Source of the DNA: a virus
Direction: 5' to 3' (one strand)
Length of the DNA stretch: 26,164 nt
Virus record (IMG/VR): IMGVR_UViG_3300025889_000832
Span: 1-26,164 of that record
The first letter of the stretch is position 1, and the number at the start of each line of letters is the position of its first letter. A program made the position numbers and the translations under genes. Under the pieces are notes generated by a model, which was given only the letters and a program-made list of their open reading frames with translations, made no database searches and had not been told where the DNA came from. This document shows, one piece after another, positions 10,347 through 20,100 of this stretch.

Positions 10347-11931
10347 TTTCGTACCTCACGTTGTTTAGTTCACTAAGCATTCTACACAAAGGAAATGTGT
10401 ATTCATGATTAGATCTTAAAAGATGTAGTTCTTGTTTCGCTCGGGTTGCTCCGACATACCATACTCTAAATTCAGAAGATCGTTCCAACCCAATTTTTGA
10501 TTTAAGATCAGCAGGCCAACAACTCTTTTCATACAAGACAACATGGTCTGCTTCTCCACCTTTGATAGAATGAATAGTATCAATAATAATATTTGATTCA
10601 TTTAATATATCCTTACCATTTTCTAAAATATTTTCAAAATATAATTTGTCTTTATCAGGAAAATTTCTATCAAAAGTAACTGTCCAGTGGTCTTTCGGTA
10701 CTTCTAGTCCTGCTGATTCGTGTAAAAAATCATACGTTAAAGACTGGTCGTGTGGTATTGCTAACCATTTTTTGGACTCCATGCTCCTCCATCCGTAAGC
10801 AATATCATTGATATACGTGTATAAGATGCCGATATCTTCTTTAATAATACTCTCCCCATTCATTAATTTACTCCACAATTTAATCGCCTTATATTTGTTG
10901 ATATCAAAAGATTTAGATCCTTTGGTGTCCTGGAAATATAAACCCATTTCTTTTGCATGACTTTTCATTTCATTTTTTATTTCATTGGTTCTCGTCAAAA
11001 TCAACCAGGTTCCTAATTTTCGAAAAGGAATATCCACTAAACGATTATACGTATGAATAGCACCCGTCATTTTTTGTGGTTTAAAATCTTTAGGTACTCT
11101 GTTCTTTATGTGAGAGGCAAGGTATTGAGAGTAATCATGAATCATTAAAGGTAACCGGTAAGACTTAGAAAGCACCTTATTACGACCTGGAAACCTTGTA
11201 TAAAACTCAACATCCGCTCCATTCCATTCATAAATAGCTTGATCATCATCGCCTGCTAAATATACTTTATCTGAATGAATAGCTAACTTCTCTACCAATC
11301 TCCACTGTAAAGGTGTAAGATCTTGCGCTTCATCTACAATTAATACTTTAAGAAAGACATCTCCGCCTTTTTCTAAATACTCAATTAACATATCGGTGAA
11401 GTCTACTCGGTGGTCTTTTTTATATTCCTCATACGATTCAATAATCAGTTTAAACTTAGGCCACACCACTCGTTTTACTTTTTCTTCTTGGTATTGCTGC
11501 ATTGGATCTATCATTCTATTTCTTGCTTTATCGTAGATACGAAGCGACCAATCATTCCAAACTGAAACACCATTATGTTTTTCATAACCTAGCTTTGGTA
11601 GATTAAGAGCTTGAGCAAATTCTACCATGTCTACTTCTGGATCAATCACAGGTTTTTTCTTAAAAGCTTGTCTACAAAAACTATGGATCGTTCTAAAATT
11701 TCTAATATCATCATCACTTAAATCAGGAAATCTTTTCCTGGCTCTGTCTCTCGCTTCATCTACTGCTTTGTTCGTAAACGATAGATAAGCAATTTGCGAG
11801 GGTAAGATTCCTCTTGAAAATAGTTTATCAAGACGATTAAGAAGAAGAGTCGTTTTACCTGTTCCCGGTGGACCAAATATCTTAACTGTCTTGTTCTTCA
11901 AAAGGAGCTCGTTCTCTTTTGAATAATACAT
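10336..11931 (-). CDS. SF1 (UvrD/Rep/Dda-like) DNA helicase
   Basis: A 531-aa ATP-dependent helicase. Walker A is GPPGTGKT (20-27). Motif Ia, AYLSFTNKAVDEA, and FRTIHSFC follow. Walker B is IVDEAQD (200-204 for DEAQD), motif III LAGDDDQAIYEWNGAD (226-240), motif IV SKSYRLP, motif V TIHSIKGGEADHVVL and motif VI WYVGATRAKQEL (about 491-502). All motifs are intact, so it should translocate 3'-5' on ssDNA as in UvrD-type enzymes. No DnaB-type helicase is seen in the window, so this may be the replicative helicase. Its start overlaps the primase gene end by 50 bp. Confidence 0.93.
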   Translation of the reverse strand: MYYSKENELLLKNKTVKIFGPPGTGKTTLLLNRLDKLFSRGILPSQIAYLSFTNKAVDEARDRARKRFPDLSDDDIRNFRTIHSFCRQAFKKKPVIDPEVDMVEFAQALNLPKLGYEKHNGVSVWNDWSLRIYDKARNRMIDPMQQYQEEKVKRVVWPKFKLIIESYEEYKKDHRVDFTDMLIEYLEKGGDVFLKVLIVDEAQDLTPLQWRLVEKLAIHSDKVYLAGDDDQAIYEWNGADVEFYTRFPGRNKVLSKSYRLPLMIHDYSQYLASHIKNRVPKDFKPQKMTGAIHTYNRLVDIPFRKLGTWLILTRTNEIKNEMKSHAKEMGLYFQDTKGSKSFDINKYKAIKLWSKLMNGESIIKEDIGILYTYINDIAYGWRSMESKKWLAIPHDQSLTYDFLHESAGLEVPKDHWTVTFDRNFPDKDKLYFENILENGKDILNESNIIIDTIHSIKGGEADHVVLYEKSCWPADLKSKIGLERSSEFRVWYVGATRAKQELHLLRSNHEYTFPLCRMLSELNNVRYENDR

Positions 11932-13414
11932 TAGACCTTTCTATAATTGGCTGTTCTACTTTTTCTACATACCAAATATTTTTTAATTTAAGTTTGTCAA
12001 AATATTCTCTTTTGGTACATCCATTCTTTTTCAAGAAATTAATAATCTCAAATTTTTTAATCGATTTATTATTTTTTTTCACAAATCGTTCAAAGGTTTT
12101 ATATTTAAATACAATAGAGTTTTTATGCAGATACCACATATCCGCTTCTACCTGCGTTGGATTATCTGCTTGTTGTGTTTCTTGTGTGAACTGAATAAGT
12201 GTATCTTTAAATTCTTCTGCAGATTCTTTTTGCTCATCATAGCCTTCAATGTCTTGTTGCATTTGTTTTAATTGCGTTAAAAATTTTCTATACTCTTTGT
12301 CTTTTAATTTCATCCAAACAATGTCCGCTTGATCAAATAATTGTTCCGATAGAAGCTGCTGTTGATTTAATTGTTTACCGTTTAATTCTACCGTGCGCTT
12401 TCCAATCGTTAAAAAATAAATAGGTGGATTTGTTTTTAATCTTTGAAACGAATCAATAGAAGGGATATACGAACCAGAATCTATTCCATATTTTAGTTCT
12501 TTACATAACGATGCATTACAATGACCTTTCATAGGCATGTCATTACATTTATATGCGTATTCTTTTTTCTCGTATTGTTTAATTAAATTTTGTACTTCTT
12601 GTCTTGGTAAAGGTTCGTTAAACGAATCATTACGATCCCAAACTTCTTTTTGCCAACCGTCTGGATTTCTTTTCTTAGCTAATGTTGCAAAGGCAGTTAA
12701 TGCATTGTTTCGGTAACCATCGGTGCATCCGTTTCTAATCAAAGCTTGCAAACAAGGTGGAAACTGATTGAACTCATCTTCCATTTGTTCCTCGGCTCCT
12801 CCAACCGTAATGCTGTTAAACTCTTCTGGTGTGACTTTATATTTTTCTACGAACTGAATTAAATCGGTAATAGGCACTCCTTGACCATTATCGTACATGG
12901 CATATCTTGTAGTCCTAGCTGCTTGTTGATAGGGAATGTTTAACCAATTCCCTAAATCATTTTTATGTACCATGATTTCTCTTTGCTTAGGAAAGATCTC
13001 ACAGCTGGATAAACCTAAGTCTGAAGCAAGCATGGTTAATTTATCAATCATGTCGGATGCCGATACCGTGCCTCGGATATGTAAAAATAAATGTACACCT
13101 CCCGATTTAGATCGGTAAGGAACCAACGGATACTTACGGTTACGAACGACTGAAATTAAAACTTTGTGATCAATATTATATTTGTCTACATCAATACATC
13201 CCCAGGAACAGGTGTTGTCTTGACGAATAGGAATGATTCCTAAATTAATTTCTCCATTTAAATGTCTTTGAAATAATTCGGAGGTAACAGGGGCACGCTT
13301 GGTTGTAGCCTGCCCCTTTTCTTTACCTGTTTTTAGATCTCGAGCACCCGCAAGAAAGTATTCGCCATAAGCGATATCTAGACCCGCAAATAACTCTTTG
13401 AACTGTTCGACCAT
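11882..13414 (-). CDS. Archaeo-eukaryotic primase (TOTE-type) with C-terminal extension
   Basis: A 510-aa protein. The N-terminal AEP core shows IDVDKY (D75, D77, metal ligands), YRSKSGGVHLFLH (SGGxH at 104-108) and CEIFPKQ with WLNIPY, the pattern of TOTE-conflict and related phage primases. A helical PriCT-like segment follows (FPPCLQALIRNGC, then RNNALTAFATLAKKR). Cysteines C221, C290, C299 and C304 (CNDMPMKGHCNASLC) could form a PriL-like Fe-S site. The long charged C-terminus may contact the helicase or polymerase. It should make primers for the PolA replisome. Its ATG shares one base with the stop of the ssDNA-binding gene (TAATG), so translation is coupled. Confidence 0.85.
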   Translation of the reverse strand: MVEQFKELFAGLDIAYGEYFLAGARDLKTGKEKGQATTKRAPVTSELFQRHLNGEINLGIIPIRQDNTCSWGCIDVDKYNIDHKVLISVVRNRKYPLVPYRSKSGGVHLFLHIRGTVSASDMIDKLTMLASDLGLSSCEIFPKQREIMVHKNDLGNWLNIPYQQAARTTRYAMYDNGQGVPITDLIQFVEKYKVTPEEFNSITVGGAEEQMEDEFNQFPPCLQALIRNGCTDGYRNNALTAFATLAKKRNPDGWQKEVWDRNDSFNEPLPRQEVQNLIKQYEKKEYAYKCNDMPMKGHCNASLCKELKYGIDSGSYIPSIDSFQRLKTNPPIYFLTIGKRTVELNGKQLNQQQLLSEQLFDQADIVWMKLKDKEYRKFLTQLKQMQQDIEGYDEQKESAEEFKDTLIQFTQETQQADNPTQVEADMWYLHKNSIVFKYKTFERFVKKNNKSIKKFEIINFLKKNGCTKREYFDKLKLKNIWYVEKVEQPIIERSNVLFKRERAPFEEQDS

Positions 13415-14235
13415 TAGAAAGGTGCTTGTTCATCCTTTACAGGTTGCTGCACAGCTGTTTCCATAGAACCTTCTGATTCATCTGGTGCAACTTGCATGTC
13501 GCCTTTCTTAACGTCGTTATGGAACGATTTACCAATCTGATAAACGTCTTGGCTTACATCTCCTATATGATCTATCATATATCCAGACCAAGAACGATCA
13601 CTCTTGCCAGACTCCAACACAGATCTCAATTTATATACTTGAGACCATCTCGGTAAGTCTACCACAGTATCATTCACCTTACGTTTCTGATTCATGATCA
13701 TTGCGTTCCATTGTTTTGATTTTTTGAACTGAGTCGACTTCATGTACACTACAGCTTTTTCAACATAGTTTTGATCCTTGTCCAAGATTAAAACATAGTG
13801 TTCTCCGTTCGCCTCAATATAATTTCCGTTTTCCAAATAATCTTTAGCACCTTTTCTTGTAGTCTGCTGTAAGATATCGGAGTTACCTGGATACTCATTT
13901 ATAGGAGCTCCTTGTTGATTAGGATTCCACTCTTTATAAACAAGTTTATAATAACAAGGAACGACAAAAATTCCTTCCTTACCATCATAAAGTTTTTTCG
14001 TTACACTATTGAAAAACATCAAGGGTCTTGCGTTTTCAATGTATGACGGCCCACCAGGATTACATTCAGGTGATGTAGATCCTAATAGTTTTAATCTAGG
14101 TAGCGTAATATCCTTTGTCGTGATATTATCATGACCTAAATCTTGCTCCTGAATTGCAAGCGATGCAATGTCAAAAGACTTTTTCTCTACTATTTGTGTG
14201 CTCTGTTTTTTTGTGTTAGCGTTTACGTTTTGCAT
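13414..14235 (-). CDS. Putative single-stranded DNA-binding protein
   Basis: A 273-aa protein with ITLPRLKLLGSTSPECNPG, GIFVVPCYYKLVYKEW and a beta-rich middle. I recall phage proteins of this type (LPRLKLLQ-SP-, then VVP----Y-EW) beside primase and polymerase genes. The polar tail ends in KDEQAPF, with a terminal Pro-Phe like the DDDIPF tip of bacterial SSB that docks partner proteins. Together with its place between a coiled-coil protein and the primase, this supports ssDNA binding, though no OB-fold can be proved by eye. AAGGAG precedes the ATG at 14235. Confidence 0.6.
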   Translation of the reverse strand: MQNVNANTKKQSTQIVEKKSFDIASLAIQEQDLGHDNITTKDITLPRLKLLGSTSPECNPGGPSYIENARPLMFFNSVTKKLYDGKEGIFVVPCYYKLVYKEWNPNQQGAPINEYPGNSDILQQTTRKGAKDYLENGNYIEANGEHYVLILDKDQNYVEKAVVYMKSTQFKKSKQWNAMIMNQKRKVNDTVVDLPRWSQVYKLRSVLESGKSDRSWSGYMIDHIGDVSQDVYQIGKSFHNDVKKGDMQVAPDESEGSMETAVQQPVKDEQAPF

Positions 14236-14237
14236 AT

Positions 14238-14774
14238 TTACTCCTTCGTTTTGATTGAGGCTCTGTTTGTGACATATGTATTAAACAAATCACCAGGTAC
14301 AGATCTTCCCTTTTCCACTTGTTCTTTGAACCAAGCTTTTAAAGTAGAAGAGTGCACATCTGTTTTGTGTTCTACATCTGCCAAGTTTTTAGATTTTAAA
14401 TAGCTAAGAACCTCTTTAGCCATTGTATCTTCTGCCATACCTAAACTCACATTAATTTGATTCTTAATCAAATCACCGTGATTGTTGGATCGTAACCATG
14501 TAAAGGCATCGGGCTTTTTTGCAGCATCAATTTTAATGCCGTAAAAAGGCTTAATTTCAATGACGGTTCCGTCATTAAATTCCTTTTTCCTTTCATGAAT
14601 TTCTTCCATCAAGGAAGGTATGATTTCGTCTGTAAGCTTCATCCTTTGCGCTTTTTTCTCAGATAGTATTTCCTCCATCTTTTCGATTTCGGCATTTACT
14701 TCTCTCAGTTTAATGCACTCTTGAGAAAGCTTACTGGATGTTTGAGCATCCATGTTCTCTAGTTGATTTACCAT
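14238..14774 (-). CDS. Conserved-looking phage replication-module coiled-coil protein
   Basis: A 178-aa protein started at the ATG at 14774, which follows GGAGG by 5 bases. The N-terminal third is a clear coiled coil (ECIKLREVNAEIEKMEEIL and on to about residue 60). The rest has DGTVIEIKPFYGIKID, DAFTWLRSNNHGDLIKNQ and a tail with HSSTLKAWFKEQVEKG. I recall this order (IEIKPFY, WLR--GHGDLIKN, HPSTLKA-VKEQ--KG) in phage proteins upstream of ssDNA-binding or recombination genes. The function is unproven; Gam-like or SSB-loading roles are guesses. It is the first gene of the replication operon. Confidence 0.7.
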   Translation of the reverse strand: MVNQLENMDAQTSSKLSQECIKLREVNAEIEKMEEILSEKKAQRMKLTDEIIPSLMEEIHERKKEFNDGTVIEIKPFYGIKIDAAKKPDAFTWLRSNNHGDLIKNQINVSLGMAEDTMAKEVLSYLKSKNLADVEHKTDVHSSTLKAWFKEQVEKGRSVPGDLFNTYVTNRASIKTKE

Positions 14775-14792
14775 TCTAACCTCCAATTAGAC

Positions 14793-14820
14793 TATTTATT
14801 TTATTGCAAAATTAAGTCAA
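14793..14820 (-). promoter_or_regulatory. Candidate promoter of the replication operon
   Basis: Minus-strand TTGACT (14820-14815), a 16-base spacer and TAAATA (14798-14793, followed by G). Transcription would start near 14786, leaving a short leader with GGAGG before the ATG at 14774. It shares the TTGACW, 16 bases, TAAAWAG pattern with the sites at 560-587 and 2182-2209. The 58-bp divergent gap must also hold control for the rightward SNF2 gene, but no good rightward promoter is visible. Confidence 0.5.
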
Positions 14821-14832
14821 GCATTATATTAG

Positions 14833-16257
14833 GTGGATGTGGAAAGCAAGTATATTTTTAAAACAGAACCGTATCAACACCAACGGGACGCTCTACAAGC
14901 TGGTTGGAAGCAGTTTTCCTATGCTTATTTCATGGAAATGGGTACAGGAAAAACTAAAGTATTGATTGATAATATTGGAGTTTTATTTCAACAACAAAGA
15001 ATTGAAGCAGCTCTCATTATAGCACCTAAGTCTATTGTAAGAATATGGTCGGACGATGAGATCCCAATGCATTTAAATGTACCACATGAAATATTATTGT
15101 GGAAACCTACCTTGAAAGAAAAAGTAAAAGAAGATTTTTTAGAACCGAATCATAAACTTAAAATATTAATTATGAACGTAGAAGCTTTCTCCTCTGTGAA
15201 AGGATTAAATTATGGAGAAAAATTTTGTAAACAATTTAAAAATTTAGTTGGTATTGATGAGTCTACTACGATTAAAAATACTAAAGCAAAAAGAACTAAG
15301 AATATTTTAAAATTAAAAAAGATTGCACATTATAGAAGAATTTTAACAGGTTCACCAGTCACTAAAAACCCATTGGATTTATTTGCTCAATGTAGTTTTT
15401 TAGGCAATCATCATTTAGGTTTTGATTCGTTATATACTTTTAAGAACAGACATTGTCATTTTGATACAGTGTATTTAGGGGATCGTGAAGTCTCTACAGT
15501 GGTAGGTTTTAAAAACTTACATGAGATTGAAAATAAATTAAAAACATTTTCTTTTAGAATACGTAAAGATGAATGCTTAGACCTACCCGGTAAAACTTAT
15601 AATGTAGTGTATACGGAGTTGACTGATGAGCAAAAGAAACTTTACAATCAAATTTCCGAAGAAGCTCGTGCTAATTTATTTGAAAACGAAATGACAGTTA
15701 ATAATGTACTGACAGAAATACTTAGGTTACATCAAATCACTTCAGGATTTTTTAAAGGTGAAAGCGGTTTAGTTGAACTTAAAAATAATAAATTAAATAT
15801 CATGATGGAAGTGTTAGAGGACATAGACGGTAAAGTTATTATCTGGGCTAACTGGATTCAAAACATCACTCAAATAGAAAATGAACTGAAAAAAACTTAT
15901 GGGGAGGATAGCGTCGTATCTTTTTATGGAGCAAAGACTACAGATGAAAGACAGGATGCTATTAAAAGATTTCAAAAAGACGATACGTGTAGATTTTTTG
16001 TAGCCAACCCTTCTACCGGAGGTTATGGAATTACTTTAACACAAGCCTCTACGGTTATTTATTTTTCTAATTCTTATAATGCAGAACACCGAGTGCAATC
16101 GGAAGAAAGAGCTTACCGTATTGGTCAAACCAAAAAAGTTACTTATATAGATATTATTACTAAAGATACGGTGGATGAAAGAATTGTTAAAGCGTTGAAG
16201 ACGAAGTTTCGTTTATCGGCTCAGACACTTGGCGAGGTTGCTCGGACTTGGATTTAG
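14833..16257 (+). CDS. SNF2-like SF2 DNA helicase/translocase
   Basis: A 474-aa ATPase. A Q-like motif, PYQHQRDAL, is followed by Walker A FMEMGTGKT (36-41), motif Ia LIIAPKSIVRIW, motif II IDEST (142-145 DEST), motif III LTGSPVTKNPLDLF (from 171), motif V GGYGITLTQAS and motif VI QSEERAYRIGQ (RIGQ 429-432), as in SNF2-family translocases. It is small, lacking accessory domains. Likely a DNA translocase for replication, recombination or removing bound proteins. The start is GTG (14833, or a second GTG two codons on), close to AGGTGG. It is rightward, opposite to the operons on both sides, and its last 71 bp overlap the nuclease gene tail to tail. Confidence 0.9.
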   Translation: MDVESKYIFKTEPYQHQRDALQAGWKQFSYAYFMEMGTGKTKVLIDNIGVLFQQQRIEAALIIAPKSIVRIWSDDEIPMHLNVPHEILLWKPTLKEKVKEDFLEPNHKLKILIMNVEAFSSVKGLNYGEKFCKQFKNLVGIDESTTIKNTKAKRTKNILKLKKIAHYRRILTGSPVTKNPLDLFAQCSFLGNHHLGFDSLYTFKNRHCHFDTVYLGDREVSTVVGFKNLHEIENKLKTFSFRIRKDECLDLPGKTYNVVYTELTDEQKKLYNQISEEARANLFENEMTVNNVLTEILRLHQITSGFFKGESGLVELKNNKLNIMMEVLEDIDGKVIIWANWIQNITQIENELKKTYGEDSVVSFYGAKTTDERQDAIKRFQKDDTCRFFVANPSTGGYGITLTQASTVIYFSNSYNAEHRVQSEERAYRIGQTKKVTYIDIITKDTVDERIVKALKTKFRLSAQTLGEVARTWI

Positions 16258-16909
16258 CTTTGTATCTATCATAACGATCCCACCATTTATTTACATAATT
16301 TAACATTTGGTCTTCGTTAATTTCAAATAATTGAAACTCTAAATCTCTCGTACACATTAAAACAGCGCCAGTTAATATTTCACCGTGATGTCTTTTATGT
16401 GCTTCAGCATAAGCTGCAAGTTGAATAAAATAATCTTCAATCCATTCTCTACGTTTAGGTTTATTCGTTTGTTTAAAATCCATGATAGCAGGTTTACCTT
16501 TATACAAACCTACAAGATCTGTAGTCCCTGCGTATTGATCTGTATAATGTAAATGAACTTCCGAACCCCATATTTCATTAATATTATCAAAAGCCTGGTC
16601 TATAATTACATTAGCCATTTTAAAAGCATGTTCTTCATCTTTATCTTTGGGTTGATAAGTCTTTCCAATAATATAATCTTCTATCGTAGCATGCATGGCG
16701 GTCCCTATTTTGGATGCTTCGTCTCTAATCTGTTCTGCTTTTTCTTTTCCTACTTTTGCGATCCATTTATCTAAACCTGATTTATCTTTAGTAGAAGAAA
16801 GGATAGTTGTTACAGAGGGCATCCGAACTCCTCCATCCGCATAATGTCTTACGCCTGAAGTTGCCGTCTGTCTGTCTAATGTTTTGTAATTATATTTTTG
16901 AACGATCAC
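16187..16909 (-). CDS. RecB/Cas4-like PD-(D/E)XK exonuclease
   Basis: A 240-aa nuclease. SVTTILSSTKDKSGLDKW and GTAMHATIEDY (H73) open the domain; E117, TTDLVG (D131), IMDFKQ (D144, K146) and QLAAYAEAH (163-171) give the RecB-type H-E-D-DxK-QxxxY order. This matches phage Cas4/RecB/MGME1-like exonucleases that process DNA ends or primers. The C-terminus is polar and lies in the 71-bp antisense overlap with the SNF2 gene, so it may be dispensable. Function in recombination or maturation of replicated DNA is inference. Confidence 0.85.
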   Translation of the reverse strand: MIVQKYNYKTLDRQTATSGVRHYADGGVRMPSVTTILSSTKDKSGLDKWIAKVGKEKAEQIRDEASKIGTAMHATIEDYIIGKTYQPKDKDEEHAFKMANVIIDQAFDNINEIWGSEVHLHYTDQYAGTTDLVGLYKGKPAIMDFKQTNKPKRREWIEDYFIQLAAYAEAHKRHHGEILTGAVLMCTRDLEFQLFEINEDQMLNYVNKWWDRYDRYKAKSKSEQPRQVSEPINETSSSTL

Positions 16910-16918
16910 ACTGCATTT

Positions 16919-17107
16919 CTATCTTATTGGAGATAAAAGTACAGCTAAAACTATTGCAAAAGCACCGCCTAAAACGTATTTTTCTAGTCGGCCTATTCTA
17001 TCTTTTAGTTCTTGAATTTGTGCAAATGTTTGTTTTTGCATGATTCGACATAATTTTTCATGATCTTCTATTTTTTGCATAGCGCTTCTTTGAACTGTTT
17101 TAGGCAT
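16919..17107 (-). CDS. Holin-like protein: coiled coil plus C-terminal membrane segment
   Basis: A 62-aa protein. Residues 10-43 form a charged helix (QIQELKDRIGRLEKYV), followed by one membrane segment (LGGAFAIVLAVLLSPIR, 45-62). This resembles XhlA-type or class III-like lysis proteins, but a structural or host-membrane role is also possible, and no endolysin or spanin is visible beside it. Its ATG shares a base with the stop codon of the 1201-aa gene (TAATG), so it is coupled to virion gene expression, which suits late lysis. Confidence 0.6.
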   Translation of the reverse strand: MPKTVQRSAMQKIEDHEKLCRIMQKQTFAQIQELKDRIGRLEKYVLGGAFAIVLAVLLSPIR

Positions 17108-20100
17108 TATCCTTGACTCCTTTTTGCAATCGCTTGACTCAATGTGTCTTGTGGAAATAAAGTAGCAATTTTATCTGGAATAGATTGTTGAGCAAACATA
17201 CTAATTTGAGGAACCTCTTGCGGAGCTGTAGGTGCTGGTGTAGGAGCGGGTTGCGCCGGTTGAGTAGGCTGTGTTGTAGGAGCCATGGTCTGCGGTTGAA
17301 TGAAAGGTGATAAATTATCGATAGAAAAAGCGTTTGAATCTTCTACGTCTTTCATTAGCATTTGCGTTTGTATACCTACAATTCTAGAAATTTCAGCAAT
17401 ATCTCTTGCATTACCTGCTCTAATTCCTCTATTTAATAAATTCATAAATGCTCGTGACCCCATTAAACGAGACATAACATTTAATTGTATTAACAAAGGT
17501 GCTCTTCTTAATGGATTTAACGCAATAGATGCTGCAACAAGACCTCCAGATAAAGATGATTTTTGACCTAAGAAAGTAGCTTGGTTAGCAAAATCAAATA
17601 GTTCTTTACCTAATTCTTTTCCAAAAAAAGTTTCTAAAGAATCTTTTCCTCCTAAATCGACAATTTTATTTAATAGTTTTTGACCATTTAATAAAACTCC
17701 ATCTGAAACAGATGAGGTACTATCTATCACTTCTTCTAAAAGTTTACTTACACCAGCTCTTCTTATTTGTTGGAGTTGCTGTTCTTGTCCTGTTTCTTTT
17801 AAAAATTGTTCAACTCTTGTAAATTTTTTAATGTTGTTTTGTGAGAATAAATAATTAATAGCTTGTCTACCTTCCATCCCTGGTTTGGTTAAATCACCTA
17901 AAAAGGTTTCAAATTCAGAATACTTTTTAACTTTAGCAACTTCATCATTAAAAACTTTTAAAAGATCTCCTGTGTTTGTGATATCTTTATTTGCAAGTTT
18001 ACCTGTAAATATTCTATTATAAACACTTTCATCAATAGTATCTGCATTCCTTGCTAACTCTTTTGCAAGTCCTACTAATCTCGCTGTTTCTTTTTTACCC
18101 ATAACAAGTTCTAAAGTAGATGGAGTTTTAGCACCTGTTGGTTTTGCGAATTGTAAAACTTTATCTAAAAATTGTTTTGCTTGAATTCCTCCAGTTGCAT
18201 TATTTCTAGACACTCTAAGTAATTCTGCCATTACATTATTAGCTAAGAATAATTTTGTTTTTTCTACTTCTAATGGTTCTAAAGCTGTTCTTCGTAATTC
18301 TTGTGCTGGTGTTACACCAAGTCTTTCTGCTTCTGGTTTTAATATTCTTTTTGGATTACTTAATACTTTAAGTTCTTCTTTACTTAATGGTTGACCCATT
18401 TTATTAATAGATTTTTCAAAAGATTTCCCAGTTCCAAATTTAATTTGTTTTAACACTCTTGCTAAATCATCTGGTTTATTTCTTAAAGTAATTCTAGTAA
18501 GTTCAGCAGGATCTATAGCTCCACGTTGAGTGGTTTGTTTAATTAAATTGTTAGCTAAACCTTTATCAAATTTATTTTTATTTGTTTCAACAAAATCATC
18601 AGCAATACTTTTTAATCGTAAAGCTTCTTGTAAAGTTTTTTTATCATTCACTGCTTCTTTTAAAACTTGATCATATAATTTATTATTAGTAAATAAATCT
18701 CCATATTGATCAATATTATTTGCTACAATACTATAAATTTCATTTTGTTGTGCTCTGTTTAAATCTGTAAATCGTTTGCTTGCAAAGTCTTCAAAGCTTA
18801 CCGATCCTTTTCTTAAAACATCTAAAATTTGTTTTTGAACATTTGCATCTAAACTTTCTGTTAATAAACGAGGATTAGATTTTAACCATTCCGAAATAAC
18901 TTTTTGTTTACCAAGTTCCGTTACATATTTTGCTCTAGCAAAAGGAGATCCTTGAATTGCTCCCCCTAACATATTAGACGCTCTAGCTAAAATAGCTTTA
19001 GGAATACCCATTGTTGTTGGATTATCTGAAAAAGCAATATCATCTAAGTATTGCCTTAGTGTATTAGCTTGCGTATAAGTCAACATTGGTTTTCTTGCTT
19101 GAAGATAACGCATAACTTGTTGAACTGCTTTATCTTCCATAAAAATATTTTTCTTTGCTGCTTCTTGAAAGAACATTTGTTTAATCGGAGTTGCATCTAC
19201 AATTCCTTTATCACCAAAAGCCTTATCTACTCTGCTATATAAAATACTTCCTTCTTTTTGATAATTAACATAAGCTTGTTGAGCATTTTTTAACACTTCG
19301 TTAGAAGTTATTTTAGGAGAAGTTTTTGGTAATTGTTCTTGTAATAAATCCCCCAGCAATCTATCAATTTCTTTTTGTGCTTGTCTCGTACCGATAGAAG
19401 CTTGTTCTACAGTATCTTTAAATACAGTAAATGCGTTTTCCCCACCTTCTCTATAAGTTTTGAATAAAAATTCAGGGTTTATAAATTCATTTTTAAATAA
19501 TTTATTATATTGTTCTTCTCCGAATGTTTTTTTTGCAAGTTGTTGTAGTTTAGCTGAATAGGCATCTAAAGCTTTAGAAGGTGTTCCAAAAGTTGTTCTT
19601 GGTCCTACTTTAGTTAATTGAGCTAATTCACTAGATGCTTCTTTAGCTACATCTACACCTCTAGATTTAAGAATTAATTTTGTCATTTCATTATTCATAA
19701 ATCTTTGATTGTAATATTCTCTTGGATTACCAAAAATAGTATCAAACATCCCTTGAAATCTTCCAAGAATAGGTCTGTCCGTTGCTTGTAATATAGAAGG
19801 TAGTGCTCCTCTATCTTGTGCTTCTTGCGCTAACCCTTGCGCAATGGGAAGTTTAGGATCAAATCTTCTGTAAGATAATAAACTTGGTTGATACCCTTCT
19901 GCGACTAAATTTTTTTTTGCATCACTAAATCTAGTAAATAAATTTTCTGCAGTTGTTTTTTGTCCCGGTGCTAATAGATATCTAAAGATACCTCTTAACG
20001 CTCTTCCAATACCTTCTCCTCCAGCCGAAAGAGCTGTTTCGTATGCAATATCTTGCCAAGGATTAGACAGCTGTGTATCTTCACCATTAAAAACAAATTC

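Noticed and set aside
10416-10601. Leftward 61-codon frame within the helicase gene
   Set aside because: Lies in another frame of a gene with intact helicase motifs and has no motif of its own.
11980-12000. TTGACA inside the primase gene, upstream of the helicase
   Set aside because: No acceptable -10 at 16-18 bases; the helicase start overlaps the primase gene and is probably coupled.
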